Shown: positions 23,967 through 33,289, numbered from the stretch's first letter. The stretch: 64,000 nucleotides of DNA from Lentisphaeria bacterium (GCA_900768505.1 CAAGED010000014.1:19560-83559); one strand, 5' to 3'. The notes: generated by a model not told the origin, from the sequence alone. Made by a program: numbers and translations.

Positions 23967-25190
23967 TTGGATAAAGTTTATGTTACCGGCCGTGGTGTCA
24001 TTTCGCCGTTGGGATGCGGTGTGGAAGCTAACTCAGACGGCTTGTTTACCGGCCGTTCCGGTTTGGTTTTCATGCCGGATTGGCAGAATGAAAAGCTGGA
24101 CAGTCAGGTCGCCGGCAAGGTAGAAGTAATTCCGGAATCTCCACTCCTGGATCGCAAGCGCAGACGTTTTTGCGCCCGCTGTTCCGAAATGTCGGTAATC
24201 GCCGTCAACGAGGCTTTGCAGGAGGCACAAATTCCACTCGATCAGGTGCGGCATATGAATATCGCCCTGGTCGGGGGAGTAGCCGGATCCAACTTCCTCG
24301 AAATTTACGAATCATCCAAGGCTTTCAGCGAAACCCGCCGTATGCGGGTGGTTTCGCCTTTTTCCGTGCCGAGGGTGATGCCCTCCTCGGCGGTGGCCAA
24401 CCTTTCGCTGATTTTTGGCTTTACCGGTGAGAGTTTCAATGTCAGTGCCGCTTGTGCCAGCAGTGCAATTTCCGTCATCACTGCCGCCCGCATGATTAAA
24501 TTGGGGCTTTATGATATTATTGTTTGCGGCGGCGCTGAGCAGTTGGATTGGCTGGAGGCCTTGGGGTTCAATGGTATGCGGGCGCTTTCGACCAAGTATA
24601 ACGAGACTCCGACTCAGGCCAGTCGGCCTTTTGACCGTTCAAGGGATGGTTTTGTGTTGGCCGAGGGGGCTGGGTATTTTGTCCTTGAATCCGAGCGCAG
24701 CATGTTGCGGAGAGGTGTCAAGCCGATTTGCGAAATCGCCGGGTGCGGTTCCAGCAGCAATGCGTCGGACATGGTGGTGCCCAATGCGGAGATGAGTGCT
24801 CTGGCCATGCAAATTGCCTTGAAGGATGCCGGAATTAAGCCGGAGGCGGTTGCTTATGTCAATACTCATGGAACTGCAACTCCGGTAGGAGATCCGGTTG
24901 AATTGAATTCCATCCGCTCGGTTTTCGGAGACCGGATTGCCATTAACTCCACCAAATCCCAAACCGGGCATATGGTTGGTGCCACGGGAGCGGTTGAATT
25001 GATTTTTACCTCCATTATGATGGAAAAAAGTTTTATTTCCGCCAATCTGAATTTTGTTGAACCGGATGCCGGCTTCGAGTGGGCGGATATTGTTCGCACC
25101 CGTCGGATGACGGAGATTGATTATGCAATCAGTAACAGCTTTGCTTTCGGCGGCAGTAATGCCAGTGTTATTCTTGGAAAGGTGAAGTAG
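23967..25190 (+). CDS. fabF: Beta-ketoacyl-ACP synthase II
   Basis: Condenses malonyl-ACP with acyl-ACP in fatty acid elongation. The start was placed at TTG 23967, with AGGAG at 23953-23957, because this gives DKVYVTGRGVISPLG, exactly where FabF proteins begin; ATGs at 23907 and 23928 would add an unusual 13-20 residue tail. The product is 407 residues. Catalytic triad visible: Cys163 in SAACASS, His301 in NTHGTAT, His335 in SQTGHMVGA, and the final SFAFGGSNAS loop. GYFVLES and DRSRDGFVLAEGAG also match. It stands alone, away from other fab genes, so it may be a specialised second KAS rather than the main elongation enzyme. Confidence 0.92.
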   Translation: MDKVYVTGRGVISPLGCGVEANSDGLFTGRSGLVFMPDWQNEKLDSQVAGKVEVIPESPLLDRKRRRFCARCSEMSVIAVNEALQEAQIPLDQVRHMNIALVGGVAGSNFLEIYESSKAFSETRRMRVVSPFSVPRVMPSSAVANLSLIFGFTGESFNVSAACASSAISVITAARMIKLGLYDIIVCGGAEQLDWLEALGFNGMRALSTKYNETPTQASRPFDRSRDGFVLAEGAGYFVLESERSMLRRGVKPICEIAGCGSSSNASDMVVPNAEMSALAMQIALKDAGIKPEAVAYVNTHGTATPVGDPVELNSIRSVFGDRIAINSTKSQTGHMVGATGAVELIFTSIMMEKSFISANLNFVEPDAGFEWADIVRTRRMTEIDYAISNSFAFGGSNASVILGKVK

Positions 25191-25210
25191 TTTCTCCGGG
25201 CGGCGGCGTG

Positions 25211-25279
25211 GCGGTTGCAGACGGGATTATTTCAGGCAGCATGGGCTTGACAATTGGCGGTTGCAGGCGGGATTATTTC
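25211..25279 (+). repeat. Pair of 23-base direct repeats
   Basis: GCGGTTGCAGACGGGATTAT plus TTC (25211-25233) and the same sequence with one change, A to G (25257-25279), 46 bases apart, in the gap between fabF and the next gene. The rest of the gap holds an inverted pair CGAATCG (25351) and CGATTCG (25385-25391). Confidence 0.55.
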
Positions 25280-25424
25280 GGTTGATTACCGGAAAATTTC
25301 GTGCGATTGTATTTTTTTGAAAGGTTCAGTTTTTTATTGGGAATAATTGGCGAATCGGGCGGAATATATTGTTTTTTTCAACTTCGATTCGACAATGCGG
25401 TCTCCCGGGACAAGGTAAGTAAAC

Positions 25425-26258
25425 ATGAGTGAATTTGTTCTGATCAGCAGTGCGCAAAATCAAAAAATAAAAGATGCCGTTAAATTACGGGAGCGGCGGG
25501 ATCGAGAAAAAAACCGCCTTACCCTTCTGGAAGGCTACCGAGAACTCACCCGGGCTTTTGAATACGGCATGGAGTTGAAAGAGTGTTTTTTTGCTCCGGA
25601 AATGTTTTTAGGCGAAAACGAGTATCCTTTTTTGGAGTTGCTGCTGCAGCACGGCGTAGCGGTTTTTCAAGTGGCGCCTCATTTATTGGAAAAAATGGCT
25701 TATCGCGATCGCCCCGAGGGGCTGATTGCCACGGCGGTAATGAAGGAACATACCTTGAATGAGCTGCCGGTGGTGGCGGATGGATTGTATATGGTTTGTG
25801 AGGGAGTGGAGAAGCCGGGAAATTTGGGCTCCATGCTGCGCAGTGCCGACGCCGCCGGAGTGGACGGATTTATTATTTGTGACAAGCGGACGGATTTATA
25901 TAATCCTAACGTCATTCGGGCCAGTACCGGAGCATTGTTCAGTGTGCCGTTGGCCGAATGTTCCAGCGAGGAGGCAATTGCCTGGCTGCGGGAGCACAAT
26001 ATTAAAATTTTGTCCACTACCCCACATACGGATTTGATTTACACCGATGAAGATATGACCGGTGCTGTGGCGCTGGTGGTGGGTACTGAGCAGGTGGGGC
26101 TTTCGGACAAGTGGCTTAATGAATCCATCAAATCGGTGGTTATTCCAATGCTGGGGCAGATTGATTCCTTGAACGTGGCAGTTGCCACCACCATTGTGCT
26201 TTACGAAGCGGCCAGGCAGCGCAAATGGCGGCGGGCGGCAAAATATAATTGCAAATAA
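25425..26258 (+). CDS. SpoU/TrmH family RNA 2'-O-methyltransferase
   Basis: 277-residue SPOUT methyltransferase acting on rRNA or tRNA ribose. The N-terminal substrate-binding region has SSAQNQKIKDAVKLRERRDREK and LEGYRELTRAFE, as in RlmB-like and TsnR-like enzymes. The C-terminal trefoil-knot domain shows the three SpoU motifs: VEKPGNLGSMLRSADAAG (motif 1), ALVVGTEQVGLSD (motif 2) and IPMLGQIDSLNVAVATTIVLYE (motif 3). Exact target position is not deducible. The start ATG 25425 has a modest ribosome-binding site (ACAAGGTAAG). The predicted hisE promoter overlaps its last codons. Confidence 0.9.
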   Translation: MSEFVLISSAQNQKIKDAVKLRERRDREKNRLTLLEGYRELTRAFEYGMELKECFFAPEMFLGENEYPFLELLLQHGVAVFQVAPHLLEKMAYRDRPEGLIATAVMKEHTLNELPVVADGLYMVCEGVEKPGNLGSMLRSADAAGVDGFIICDKRTDLYNPNVIRASTGALFSVPLAECSSEEAIAWLREHNIKILSTTPHTDLIYTDEDMTGAVALVVGTEQVGLSDKWLNESIKSVVIPMLGQIDSLNVAVATTIVLYEAARQRKWRRAAKYNCK

Positions 26259-26277
26259 TTCGGTAATGTGTTATATT
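26249..26277 (+). promoter_or_regulatory. Sigma-70-like promoter of hisE-hisG
   Basis: TTGCAA (26249-26254), 17-base spacer, TATATT (26272-26277), overlapping the stop of the preceding gene and 92 bases before the hisE ATG. No his leader peptide with repeated His codons was seen. Confidence 0.6.
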
Positions 26278-26369
26278 ATGGTTTGCCGGATTGGAGATGG
26301 ATGTTTTTTTACTTATATATAATGAAGAGTTGTCTCCCAGGGATGATTCGACTAGCTTAAGGTGTGGAT

Positions 26370-26633
26370 ATGAAAAATTTTGAAGGTTTGTTTGCCGAAC
26401 TTAAAGAAAAAATCGCTACCGGGGCGCCGGAATCCGGCACGGTAAAAGAATTTGCCAAAGGCAAGCACTTTATCGGAAAAAAGATCGTGGAGGAGGCCGC
26501 CGAGGTGTGGATGGCCAGCGAACACGAGGGCAAAGAGTGCGCCGCCGAAGAGATCAGTCAGTTGCTCTACCATTTGCAGGTGATGATGATCGCCAATGAA
26601 TTGGAACTTAAAGACGTCTACAAATATCTTTAA
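26370..26633 (+). CDS. hisE: Phosphoribosyl-ATP pyrophosphatase
   Basis: Second step of histidine synthesis: hydrolyses phosphoribosyl-ATP to phosphoribosyl-AMP. 87 residues, a stand-alone HisE rather than a HisI-HisE fusion. The all-alpha MazG-like fold is shown by KKIVEEAAEVWMAS, the metal-binding Glu residues of EEAAE, and AAEEISQLLYHLQVMM (usually EAADLLYHLLVLL). ATG 26370 is preferred over the in-frame GTG at 26364, with AAGGTG just upstream. It is followed after 29 bases by hisG, its pathway neighbour. Confidence 0.9.
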   Translation: MKNFEGLFAELKEKIATGAPESGTVKEFAKGKHFIGKKIVEEAAEVWMASEHEGKECAAEEISQLLYHLQVMMIANELELKDVYKYL

Positions 26634-26662
26634 AAATAATCTTATCATAAGGATTTTATAAT

Positions 26663-27511
26663 ATGTTACAACTGGCAGTGCCGAATAAGGGCGCCCTTTC
26701 CGAGGACGCAATTGAATTACTCCGTTCCTGCAATTACAAGTGTATGCGTTACGGGCGGGAATTGAGCCTGGTTGACAGCGTCAATGAGGTAGAATTCATC
26801 TTCTTGCGTCCACGGGATATTGCAATTTATGTGGGTAATGGAATCATTGATTTGGGAATTACCGGCCGGGATTTGGCCACGGACTCCCGGGCGGAGGTCA
26901 CGGAATTGATGGCATTGGATTTCGGGCGGTCAAAATTCCGTTATGCCGTTCCGGCAGAGAGCCTGCTTAATGTGGAGGATTTCAACAATCTGCGGGTTGC
27001 CACCAGTTATCCGGAAGTAGTGAAGCTGGATTTAGCCAAGCGCGGCATCAATGCTAAAATTGTCCGGCTGGACGGGGCAGTGGAGATCTCGGTCAAGTTG
27101 GGTGTTGCCGATGTGATTGCCGATGTAGTGGAATCCGGACGCACTTTGAAAGAGGCCGGACTGGTTTGTGTCGGCGAACCGATTCTGGAGTCGGAGGCAA
27201 TTCTTATTGGTCGTAACCGGGATATTGCCGACCGGCCTGATGTCAAACGGCTGCTGGGGCGCTTGAAAGGAATTCTGCTGGCCCGGAGTTATGTGATGAT
27301 CGAATATGATATTCCCCGTGACAAGAGCGAGGCTGCCTGCATGATCACTCCGGGTATTGAGTCTCCCACCATTTCTCCCTTGAGCAATCCGGATTGGGTG
27401 GCGGTAAAGGCGATGATTCTGCGCAAAGAGTCGGATAATATTATGGATTCACTGCAGGAAATCGGCGCGCGGGGGATAATTCTTAACGATATTCGTTCCT
27501 GCCGTATATAG
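26663..27511 (+). CDS. hisG: ATP phosphoribosyltransferase, long form
   Basis: First, feedback-inhibited step of histidine synthesis: ATP plus PRPP to phosphoribosyl-ATP. 282 residues, so the long type with a C-terminal ACT-like regulatory domain that needs no HisZ. Starts LQLAVPNKGALSEDAIELL (family: LRIALPKGRL), then FLRPRDIAIYVGNGIIDLGITGRDL, RVATSYPEVVKLDL, VRLDGAVEISVKLGVADVIADVVESG (PRPP-binding loop region) and a C-terminus SPTISPLSNPDWVAVKAMI. AAGGA lies before the ATG. It is co-directional with hisE and 21 bases before kdsD, giving a possible four-gene transcript through the binding-protein gene. Confidence 0.95.
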   Translation: MLQLAVPNKGALSEDAIELLRSCNYKCMRYGRELSLVDSVNEVEFIFLRPRDIAIYVGNGIIDLGITGRDLATDSRAEVTELMALDFGRSKFRYAVPAESLLNVEDFNNLRVATSYPEVVKLDLAKRGINAKIVRLDGAVEISVKLGVADVIADVVESGRTLKEAGLVCVGEPILESEAILIGRNRDIADRPDVKRLLGRLKGILLARSYVMIEYDIPRDKSEAACMITPGIESPTISPLSNPDWVAVKAMILRKESDNIMDSLQEIGARGIILNDIRSCRI

Positions 27512-27532
27512 AAGCGGAGAGGACATTGCATT

Positions 27533-28507
27533 ATGATTGACATCATTAAATACGCCCGGGAGGTCATGGATATTGAAGTGGCCGGAATTTTGCGGGTGAA
27601 GGATTCCCTGGGAGAGGATTTTATCGCCATGGTTGACGCCTGCGTCGCCGCCCTGAACAAAGGGGGTAAACTGGTCATTACAGGTGTTGGCAAAAGCGGT
27701 TATATCGGTAAAAAAATGGCGGCCACGCTCTCCAGTGTCGGTTCGCCGTCCATATTCATGCATCCGGTGGAGGCGCTTCACGGCGATTTGGGAATTATGC
27801 AGAAAGACGATCTGCTGATTGCCTTGAGTTACAGCGGCGAAACTGATGAACTTCTAACTACACTGGTACCTGCCAAACGACTGGGGATTCCATTGGTATC
27901 CATCACCGGGTCAAAAAATTCACGATTGGCTAAATTAAGCGACGTGACCGTGGAAATGGCGGTGGAACGGGAGGCTTGTCCGTTTAATTTAGCTCCCACC
28001 ACCACTACCACGGCGCTGCTGGCCGTGGGGGATGCTCTGGCAATGGTTTTATTGAATGTGCGCGGATTCTCCAAGCAGGATTATGGACGGCTGCATCCGG
28101 GCGGTGCCATCGGCCGGGCGGTTACCATGCGGATGGGTGACATAATGCGTTCCGGCGACCGTTATGCGCTGGTCTTGCCGGAGACGCTGGTTAAGGATGC
28201 GCTCTGCCAAATGGGCCATGCCCGTTGCGGGGCGGCAATTGTGGCGGATGCCAACAAGGTGTTGATGGGGATTTTTACCGACGGCGATTTTCGTCGCTGG
28301 GCGGGGAGGGATATTAATGTCCTGAATTTGACCATGCGGGAGGTTATGACCAAAAATCCGGTTGCGGTGCAGGAGCAGGCGCTGGCGGTGGAGGCGCTTA
28401 AAATGGTGGAAGAGCGCCATATTAAGGATATTATTGTTATCAATGAAGAGCGCAGGGTGGTTGGTCTGGTTGATTTGCAGGATCTGCCCGGCATGAAGTT
28501 GATGTAA
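27533..28507 (+). CDS. kdsD: Arabinose-5-phosphate isomerase (KpsF/GutQ type)
   Basis: Interconverts ribulose-5-phosphate and arabinose-5-phosphate, the entry to KDO synthesis for lipopolysaccharide. 324 residues. SIS domain first: KLVITGVGKSGYIGKKMAATLSS, MHPVEALHGDLGIM, LSYSGETDELL, SITGSKNSRLAK, then APTTTTTALLAVGDALAM and the LHPGGAIGR motif. Two CBS domains fill the C-terminus (MRSGDRYALVLPE... IFTDGDFRRWAG; EVMTKNPVAVQ... IVINEERRVVGLVDLQDL). All key residues appear intact. It supports an outer membrane with LPS. A 27-base gap leads to the next gene. Confidence 0.95.
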   Translation: MIDIIKYAREVMDIEVAGILRVKDSLGEDFIAMVDACVAALNKGGKLVITGVGKSGYIGKKMAATLSSVGSPSIFMHPVEALHGDLGIMQKDDLLIALSYSGETDELLTTLVPAKRLGIPLVSITGSKNSRLAKLSDVTVEMAVEREACPFNLAPTTTTTALLAVGDALAMVLLNVRGFSKQDYGRLHPGGAIGRAVTMRMGDIMRSGDRYALVLPETLVKDALCQMGHARCGAAIVADANKVLMGIFTDGDFRRWAGRDINVLNLTMREVMTKNPVAVQEQALAVEALKMVEERHIKDIIVINEERRVVGLVDLQDLPGMKLM

Positions 28508-28534
28508 TAATGAATGGATAAGGAGCCGCATAAT

Positions 28535-29560
28535 ATGATAAAAAGCTCAGTGCGAATTTTGTTGTTGTTGTGGCTCGCTGCCGTATTATTGACAACCGGG
28601 AACGGGATTGCCGAAGCGGCGGAAAAATTGACGGTTGGCGATACCACCGGCGGGGATGAAATTATTTTCAAGGGGTTAGTCAAGCGTGCTTTGGCAAATA
28701 ATGGCATCGGGGAAAAATTTGACGTGGAAGTGGTGAAAATCGCTTTACCGGAGGCTGAGGAAAAACTGAAATCCCGGACCGTGGATGCGGTGATTGTGGA
28801 TGGAGAGCTGGAGAAGGTTTTTAAAGGAGTTCAGCCGTATCTTCAATACCGTTACGCCGATGCGGTTCCGTGTTTGATTGTCTGCAGCGAAAATCCGTTG
28901 TCAGGTGTAAAAAGTGAAGAGTTGACTGCAATTCTGAGTGGGAAAGCGGGCAACTGGGGATTTGTGGGAGATTTTGACCGGGCCATATATTTGGTGGCGA
29001 TGGATTTAAATTTGCCGATAACCAAATATTTTTTCAATAAAATTCTTGAAAGCCGTCCGCCGACGGAATATATTTATCAGGTGAAGCGTTTGCAGGAGTT
29101 GATTATTATGGCGCAAAACAACGCTGGAACCCTGGGAGTGGGATATTTTATTGGCGATGTGCTGCCGCCGGGCGTGAAATATTTGGCGGTAAATGGCGTT
29201 TTGCCATCCCGGAAGAATATTATTGACAATACTTATCCGTGGAAAATCAGCCGCAATTTGGTTTGGCCGAAAAATTCTCTGCGGCAGAATGAAATTGATC
29301 AATTGATTCGTTCCGCCGTGGAAATTTTGACCGTGGGAGACTTGGTTGAAAGCAGTTGGATTTTGAGTTCTGATTTGAAGGATCTGCCGGAAAAAACAGC
29401 ACCGGAAAGCGCAGCGGAAAAAAAACGGCTCGTGATGACGGATAATGGCGAAAGCAAGCAAAAAACTTCTCCGGAGCCCGACGATGGAGCAATTATCCGG
29501 GTTAACACAAAAATAGATGGTAACACGGCGGAAAATGTGCCGCCGGTGGTGGAAAAATAA
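28535..29560 (+). CDS. PstS-like periplasmic substrate-binding protein
   Basis: 341 residues from ATG 28535 (AGGAG at 28521-28525; the upstream ATG 28514 has no such site). Cleavable signal peptide about residues 1-28 (WLAAVLLTTGNGIAEA). The body begins KLTVGDTTGGDEIIFKGL, and contains NPLSGVKSEELTAILSGKAGNW, which matches the conserved segment of phosphate-binding PstS (LSxxQLxxIFxGKITNW), and later TLGVGYFIGDVLPPGVKYLAVNG (usually GxIGYxE...VKxLxING). A low-complexity charged tail, rich in Glu, Lys and Pro, ends the protein. No PstABC genes follow, so it may be a solitary sensor or scavenger of phosphate or a related anion. Confidence 0.75.
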   Translation: MIKSSVRILLLLWLAAVLLTTGNGIAEAAEKLTVGDTTGGDEIIFKGLVKRALANNGIGEKFDVEVVKIALPEAEEKLKSRTVDAVIVDGELEKVFKGVQPYLQYRYADAVPCLIVCSENPLSGVKSEELTAILSGKAGNWGFVGDFDRAIYLVAMDLNLPITKYFFNKILESRPPTEYIYQVKRLQELIIMAQNNAGTLGVGYFIGDVLPPGVKYLAVNGVLPSRKNIIDNTYPWKISRNLVWPKNSLRQNEIDQLIRSAVEILTVGDLVESSWILSSDLKDLPEKTAPESAAEKKRLVMTDNGESKQKTSPEPDDGAIIRVNTKIDGNTAENVPPVVEK

Positions 29561-29663
29561 TTTTTAGAGGAGGCAGACACTGCTGGAATTGATTTTTTTG
29601 ATGCAAAAGCAGCAGGTGTCGGTGGTGACTGGTTTAAAATTTATATAAAGTGAGAGTGGTAGT

Positions 29664-32381
29664 ATGCGTTTTGTTTGTCCATCATGCAGAGGGATTATCT
29701 CCAATGACGGCTTGAAGAGCAGTGAGGAGTTTGTGCAGTGCGGTCATTGTGACGAAATTGTGAAGATTCCGCCGTCACGTTTGAGTCCCGGCGCAGTTAT
29801 CGGGGATTTTATTATCGAGCGGGAAATAGGTCGCGGCGGTATGGGCGTAGTTTTCCTCTCTCATCAGATTTCACTGGATCGCCCGGCGGCGTTAAAGGTT
29901 TTGCAGGATAATTTTTCTAAGAATGCCGGTTTTGTGGTCTCGTTTATCCGGGAGGCGCGGGCGGCCGCCAAGCTCAATCACCCCCATATTGTACAGGCCT
30001 ACGCGGTGGGCGAGGACGAGGGGATTTTTTACTTTGCCATGGAGTTCATTGAGGGTGAAACCATGAAGCATGTATTGGCGCGGGAGCATAAAATTTCCTG
30101 CGAACGGGCGCTGCCGATTATTCAGCAGGTAGTGGAGGCTTTGGATTGCGCCTGGAAAGAGGCAAAACTGGTACACCGGGATATTAAGCCGGACAATATT
30201 ATGCTGGCCTCGGCGGATCGGGTAAAATTGGCGGATCTGGGTTTGTCCCAAAAGGCTGGCGAAATGGATGACGCCGATTCTGACGAGGTTATGGGGACTC
30301 CCCAATATATCAGCCCGGAGCATCTTACCGGTGCGCCTATGGACAATCGCAGTGATATTTACAGTTTGGGCGCTACGTTTTATCAGTTTGTAACCGGCGA
30401 GTTCCCATTCAAGGGTAACAATCCCAACGAAATCGCCCGTAAACACTTGGAAGAACCGCTGGTGCCGCCCAGGGATGTTAATCCGGAAATTCCTCAGGAA
30501 GTAAATGATATTATTGTCCGCATGATGCAAAAAAATCCAGTGGACCGTTATCAAACCAATGATGAATTGCTGGATGTCTTGCGGGAGGCCAGACATCATT
30601 TGCCATTACGGGATGTCTCCGGTGCGGCGGCTACCGCCACCACTCCGGGGCGTAAAATTGTTCTTTCAGTAAAAAAGAACGACACATCGGCTGCTGCGGC
30701 AACTTCTTCCGTCCCAACCGGGGAGCCGGCGGTATCCGGCGGAGCTAAAATAAATCTTACACCGCCGCGGGGCGGTATGAAAATTAAATTGAATCACCCG
30801 GGTAAAGCCGCAACCGAGGCGGCACCTGACAAACCTCCGATTGCCACGGAGGCGACTCCGGTGGACAATGTGGCGGCAGTTGAGAATAAGGAGAGTGAAT
30901 CTGGGGCAAACAATGCTCACATGGTTACTCCGCCCGCCGGACACAAGCTTTCCGGGCTGAAACTTAAGGGCGCTGCATCGGAAAAAACTGCTGAAGCGGC
31001 AAATCCTCCGCCGGAAACATCAGGCGATGGCGGCAATGACGGAAAAAATGATGTTTCAGAAGAAATTATTTTGGAGACTACTTCTGGGGGCGCAAATGAG
31101 GCTGTCGCTCCGGCTAAAAGTATTGATAAGCTGATTATTTGGGGTGGAATTGGATTTATTGTAGTGGTGGTGATTGGTTTGGCTGCGTGGTTCGGCATTA
31201 AAGGCGGAGCGGCAAAGCCGGATAATAGAGTGCCAAAGGCGCCATTGACAGTTGCTAATAATTCCGGAAGCAATAGCGGTGTCACCGATGGCGGTAAAAA
31301 TGTTCCGGAAATTATTCCATATACTACGAAAAGCGAATATGCCAGAAAGGTGGAGGCGGTTTTTTACCATTTTCAGAAAAACGGCAGTGAATTTGAATTT
31401 TTGCGCAACGCCCAGGACGTTTTTGACAGCCGCTTGAAGCCGGTTAGCTCCGAGGATAAAATTTGGCATGGTAAATTAGAGTCTTTGGTGAATTCAATAT
31501 CGGAAAAAAAACTGATTCAGCCATACCGGGAGGGGTTGCGGGCCAAACACCAGGCGGAGGCGGCTGCCCGCATGGAGGCTTTCAAAGAGGTTGATTCCTA
31601 CCGCCGGGAGCAGAAGCTTAAGGAGATGGTAGAGGAGCGCAAACTGGTGGAAAAAGAGGGCGTAGGCGCAGTGCAAACCCGTAAAACCATGACTATGCTT
31701 CAAGAGAAGCGTGCCGACTTGGTGGTGCGGATGTTGGATTATTACGCCGACAACCGGGTGCCGGAATTGCGTTTGGAGCTGAAAGACGCCATTATGAATG
31801 TAGGGTCTTACAGTGGCGAATCCAAAAAATTGGTGCAACTGCATAATTATGCGGTTAACAACTACCTGCAACTGCTGGACGCAGCCGCTACCATGACTGA
31901 AATTATGAAAGATGGTTCGCAACAACTTAACGGAATGCAGGTGGAGGTGATTCGCTCCACCGGCGGCAAGCCGGAAATTGGGCTGCTGAAAACTTTTATC
32001 AATGGCAACATCGGCGTGTTGATGGATGACGGTAAAATATTCTACTGCCGTATTGAAAATTTGACGCCTGGACAGCGGGTTGAATTTTTCAACCGCATGG
32101 AACGCAAGGTAAATCAGCCCAATCTGCTTTTAAGTACCCTGATTTTGAGCGGAAATTTTGACAAAATCAACCGGGCCGTGCCAGCGAGCAAGTTTTGGAA
32201 AGAACATCTCAATGCCTTTGAGTACAATTATTTCCGCAAAAAACTGGGAAGTATGACTCCACCGGAAGTTGGAGCAGCCAGAATGCGGTTCGGGCGTTTG
32301 CCGGGCTTTAGGAAGGCGGTGTTGGAGGTATTCCCGCCGTCGGAGGAGGATGAAGAGGAGAGTAATGAAGACCAATTTTAA
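29664..32381 (+). CDS. Transmembrane Ser/Thr protein kinase with N-terminal zinc ribbon
   Basis: 905 residues. Zinc ribbon with Cys5, Cys8, Cys26 and Cys29 (CPSC, CGHC), then a Hanks-type kinase domain from about 47 to 310: glycine loop GRGGMGVV (57-63), Lys78, HRDIKPDN with catalytic Asp173, DLG (191-193) in place of DFG, and GTPQYISPEH in the activation segment. A linker of about 175 residues, rich in Ala, Thr and Pro, has repeated KIxL motifs (KIVL, KINL, KIKL). One membrane helix lies at about 490-512 (WGGIGFIVVVVIGLAAWF). The ~390-residue extracytoplasmic part begins disordered, then has a coiled, charged section and an unrecognised C-terminal domain ending in an acidic tail. Kinases of this plan (zinc ribbon plus PknB-like domain) abound in PVC bacteria. 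No phosphatase gene is adjacent; the following phosphoesterase is not of the PP2C type. Confidence 0.92.
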   Translation: MRFVCPSCRGIISNDGLKSSEEFVQCGHCDEIVKIPPSRLSPGAVIGDFIIEREIGRGGMGVVFLSHQISLDRPAALKVLQDNFSKNAGFVVSFIREARAAAKLNHPHIVQAYAVGEDEGIFYFAMEFIEGETMKHVLAREHKISCERALPIIQQVVEALDCAWKEAKLVHRDIKPDNIMLASADRVKLADLGLSQKAGEMDDADSDEVMGTPQYISPEHLTGAPMDNRSDIYSLGATFYQFVTGEFPFKGNNPNEIARKHLEEPLVPPRDVNPEIPQEVNDIIVRMMQKNPVDRYQTNDELLDVLREARHHLPLRDVSGAAATATTPGRKIVLSVKKNDTSAAAATSSVPTGEPAVSGGAKINLTPPRGGMKIKLNHPGKAATEAAPDKPPIATEATPVDNVAAVENKESESGANNAHMVTPPAGHKLSGLKLKGAASEKTAEAANPPPETSGDGGNDGKNDVSEEIILETTSGGANEAVAPAKSIDKLIIWGGIGFIVVVVIGLAAWFGIKGGAAKPDNRVPKAPLTVANNSGSNSGVTDGGKNVPEIIPYTTKSEYARKVEAVFYHFQKNGSEFEFLRNAQDVFDSRLKPVSSEDKIWHGKLESLVNSISEKKLIQPYREGLRAKHQAEAAARMEAFKEVDSYRREQKLKEMVEERKLVEKEGVGAVQTRKTMTMLQEKRADLVVRMLDYYADNRVPELRLELKDAIMNVGSYSGESKKLVQLHNYAVNNYLQLLDAAATMTEIMKDGSQQLNGMQVEVIRSTGGKPEIGLLKTFINGNIGVLMDDGKIFYCRIENLTPGQRVEFFNRMERKVNQPNLLLSTLILSGNFDKINRAVPASKFWKEHLNAFEYNYFRKKLGSMTPPEVGAARMRFGRLPGFRKAVLEVFPPSEEDEEESNEDQF

Positions 32382-32454
32382 TGGTTTGCCATTCTTGTTT
32401 TTACCTTTTTTTTGAATCTTTTCATTTTTTTGCAGGAGTATTGCAGGAGTATTT

Positions 32455-33258
32455 ATGCGGATTGCGCACTTTTCCGATCCCCATGCCGGAGGGCCGGCCG
32501 AGGATTTTCTGGCGTATTTGGACAAACGAATGGTCGGAGTATTTAATTACAAATATCGACGCCGGTTTCGACACGATTTAAGTCGGTTGGAACGGGCGGT
32601 GGATTATATTCTGGCAAATCAGGTGGACGCGGTGGTTTGCACCGGCGATTTGACCAGTTCCGGGCAGCCAGGGGAATTTGACAAGATCCGCCCCTACCTG
32701 CAGCGGCTGCTGGAGGCGGAGATTCCGATTTTGTATTCACCGGGAAATCATGATTGTTATGTGAAGCGGCCCAAATGTGTGGCGGCGGTGAGGCAGATGA
32801 CGGAATTTTTGGCCATGGGAAATTATTCGCTGCCGGAGATGCCGTTGAGCCGGCAGGTGAAAGAGTGTGACTTTATTTTACTAAACACCAGTCATCCTTC
32901 AAATTTATTGTGTTCATGGGGCTTTGTGACGGCGGAGGATGAAAAAAAAGTTTTGGAAATTTGTGCCTTGCCCAAGGAACGCCCCCGTATTTTGGTCACT
33001 CACTACCCCATGTTTGAAGCCCATCCGATATTGCGTTTGCGGCACCGGTTGTTCGGACAACGGAAAATCGCGAAGTTATTGGGCAATGGAGTGATTGATT
33101 TGGCTTTGTGCGGACACGTTCACAAGCCATTCGCCCGTCTGGATGAGTCCGGGCGGGGCGAGAGTTGTGCCGGGTCTGTCTCCTCCCACGGAGTATTTTC
33201 AATTATCGATTATCGGCTCGATGACGACAAGTTTAGATTTCAACAGATAAAAGTGTGA
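32455..33258 (+). CDS. Calcineurin-like metallophosphoesterase
   Basis: 267-residue dimetal phosphoesterase. Motifs in order: FSDPHAGG (the Asp and His metal ligands; usually DxH), VVCTGDLTSSGQ (GDxxxxG), SPGNHDCYV (GNHD), VTHYPMFEAHP (the xH ligand) and CGHVHKPF (GHxH). All metal ligands are present. Closest in layout to the CpdA/YfcE-like soluble phosphodiesterases; the substrate could be a cyclic nucleotide, lipid or nucleotide sugar. The start ATG has AGGAG repeated upstream (GCAGGAGTATTGCAGGAG around 32434-32451). It overlaps no gene but ends 31 bases before the next start. Confidence 0.9.
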   Translation: MRIAHFSDPHAGGPAEDFLAYLDKRMVGVFNYKYRRRFRHDLSRLERAVDYILANQVDAVVCTGDLTSSGQPGEFDKIRPYLQRLLEAEIPILYSPGNHDCYVKRPKCVAAVRQMTEFLAMGNYSLPEMPLSRQVKECDFILLNTSHPSNLLCSWGFVTAEDEKKVLEICALPKERPRILVTHYPMFEAHPILRLRHRLFGQRKIAKLLGNGVIDLALCGHVHKPFARLDESGRGESCAGSVSSHGVFSIIDYRLDDDKFRFQQIKV

Positions 33259-33289
33259 TTTGCAATTGCTGAATATATTTGGAGGCGGT

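Noticed and set aside
25211..25279. Direct repeats as a CRISPR array
   Set aside because: Only two units with a 23-base spacer, no further repeats and no cas genes nearby.
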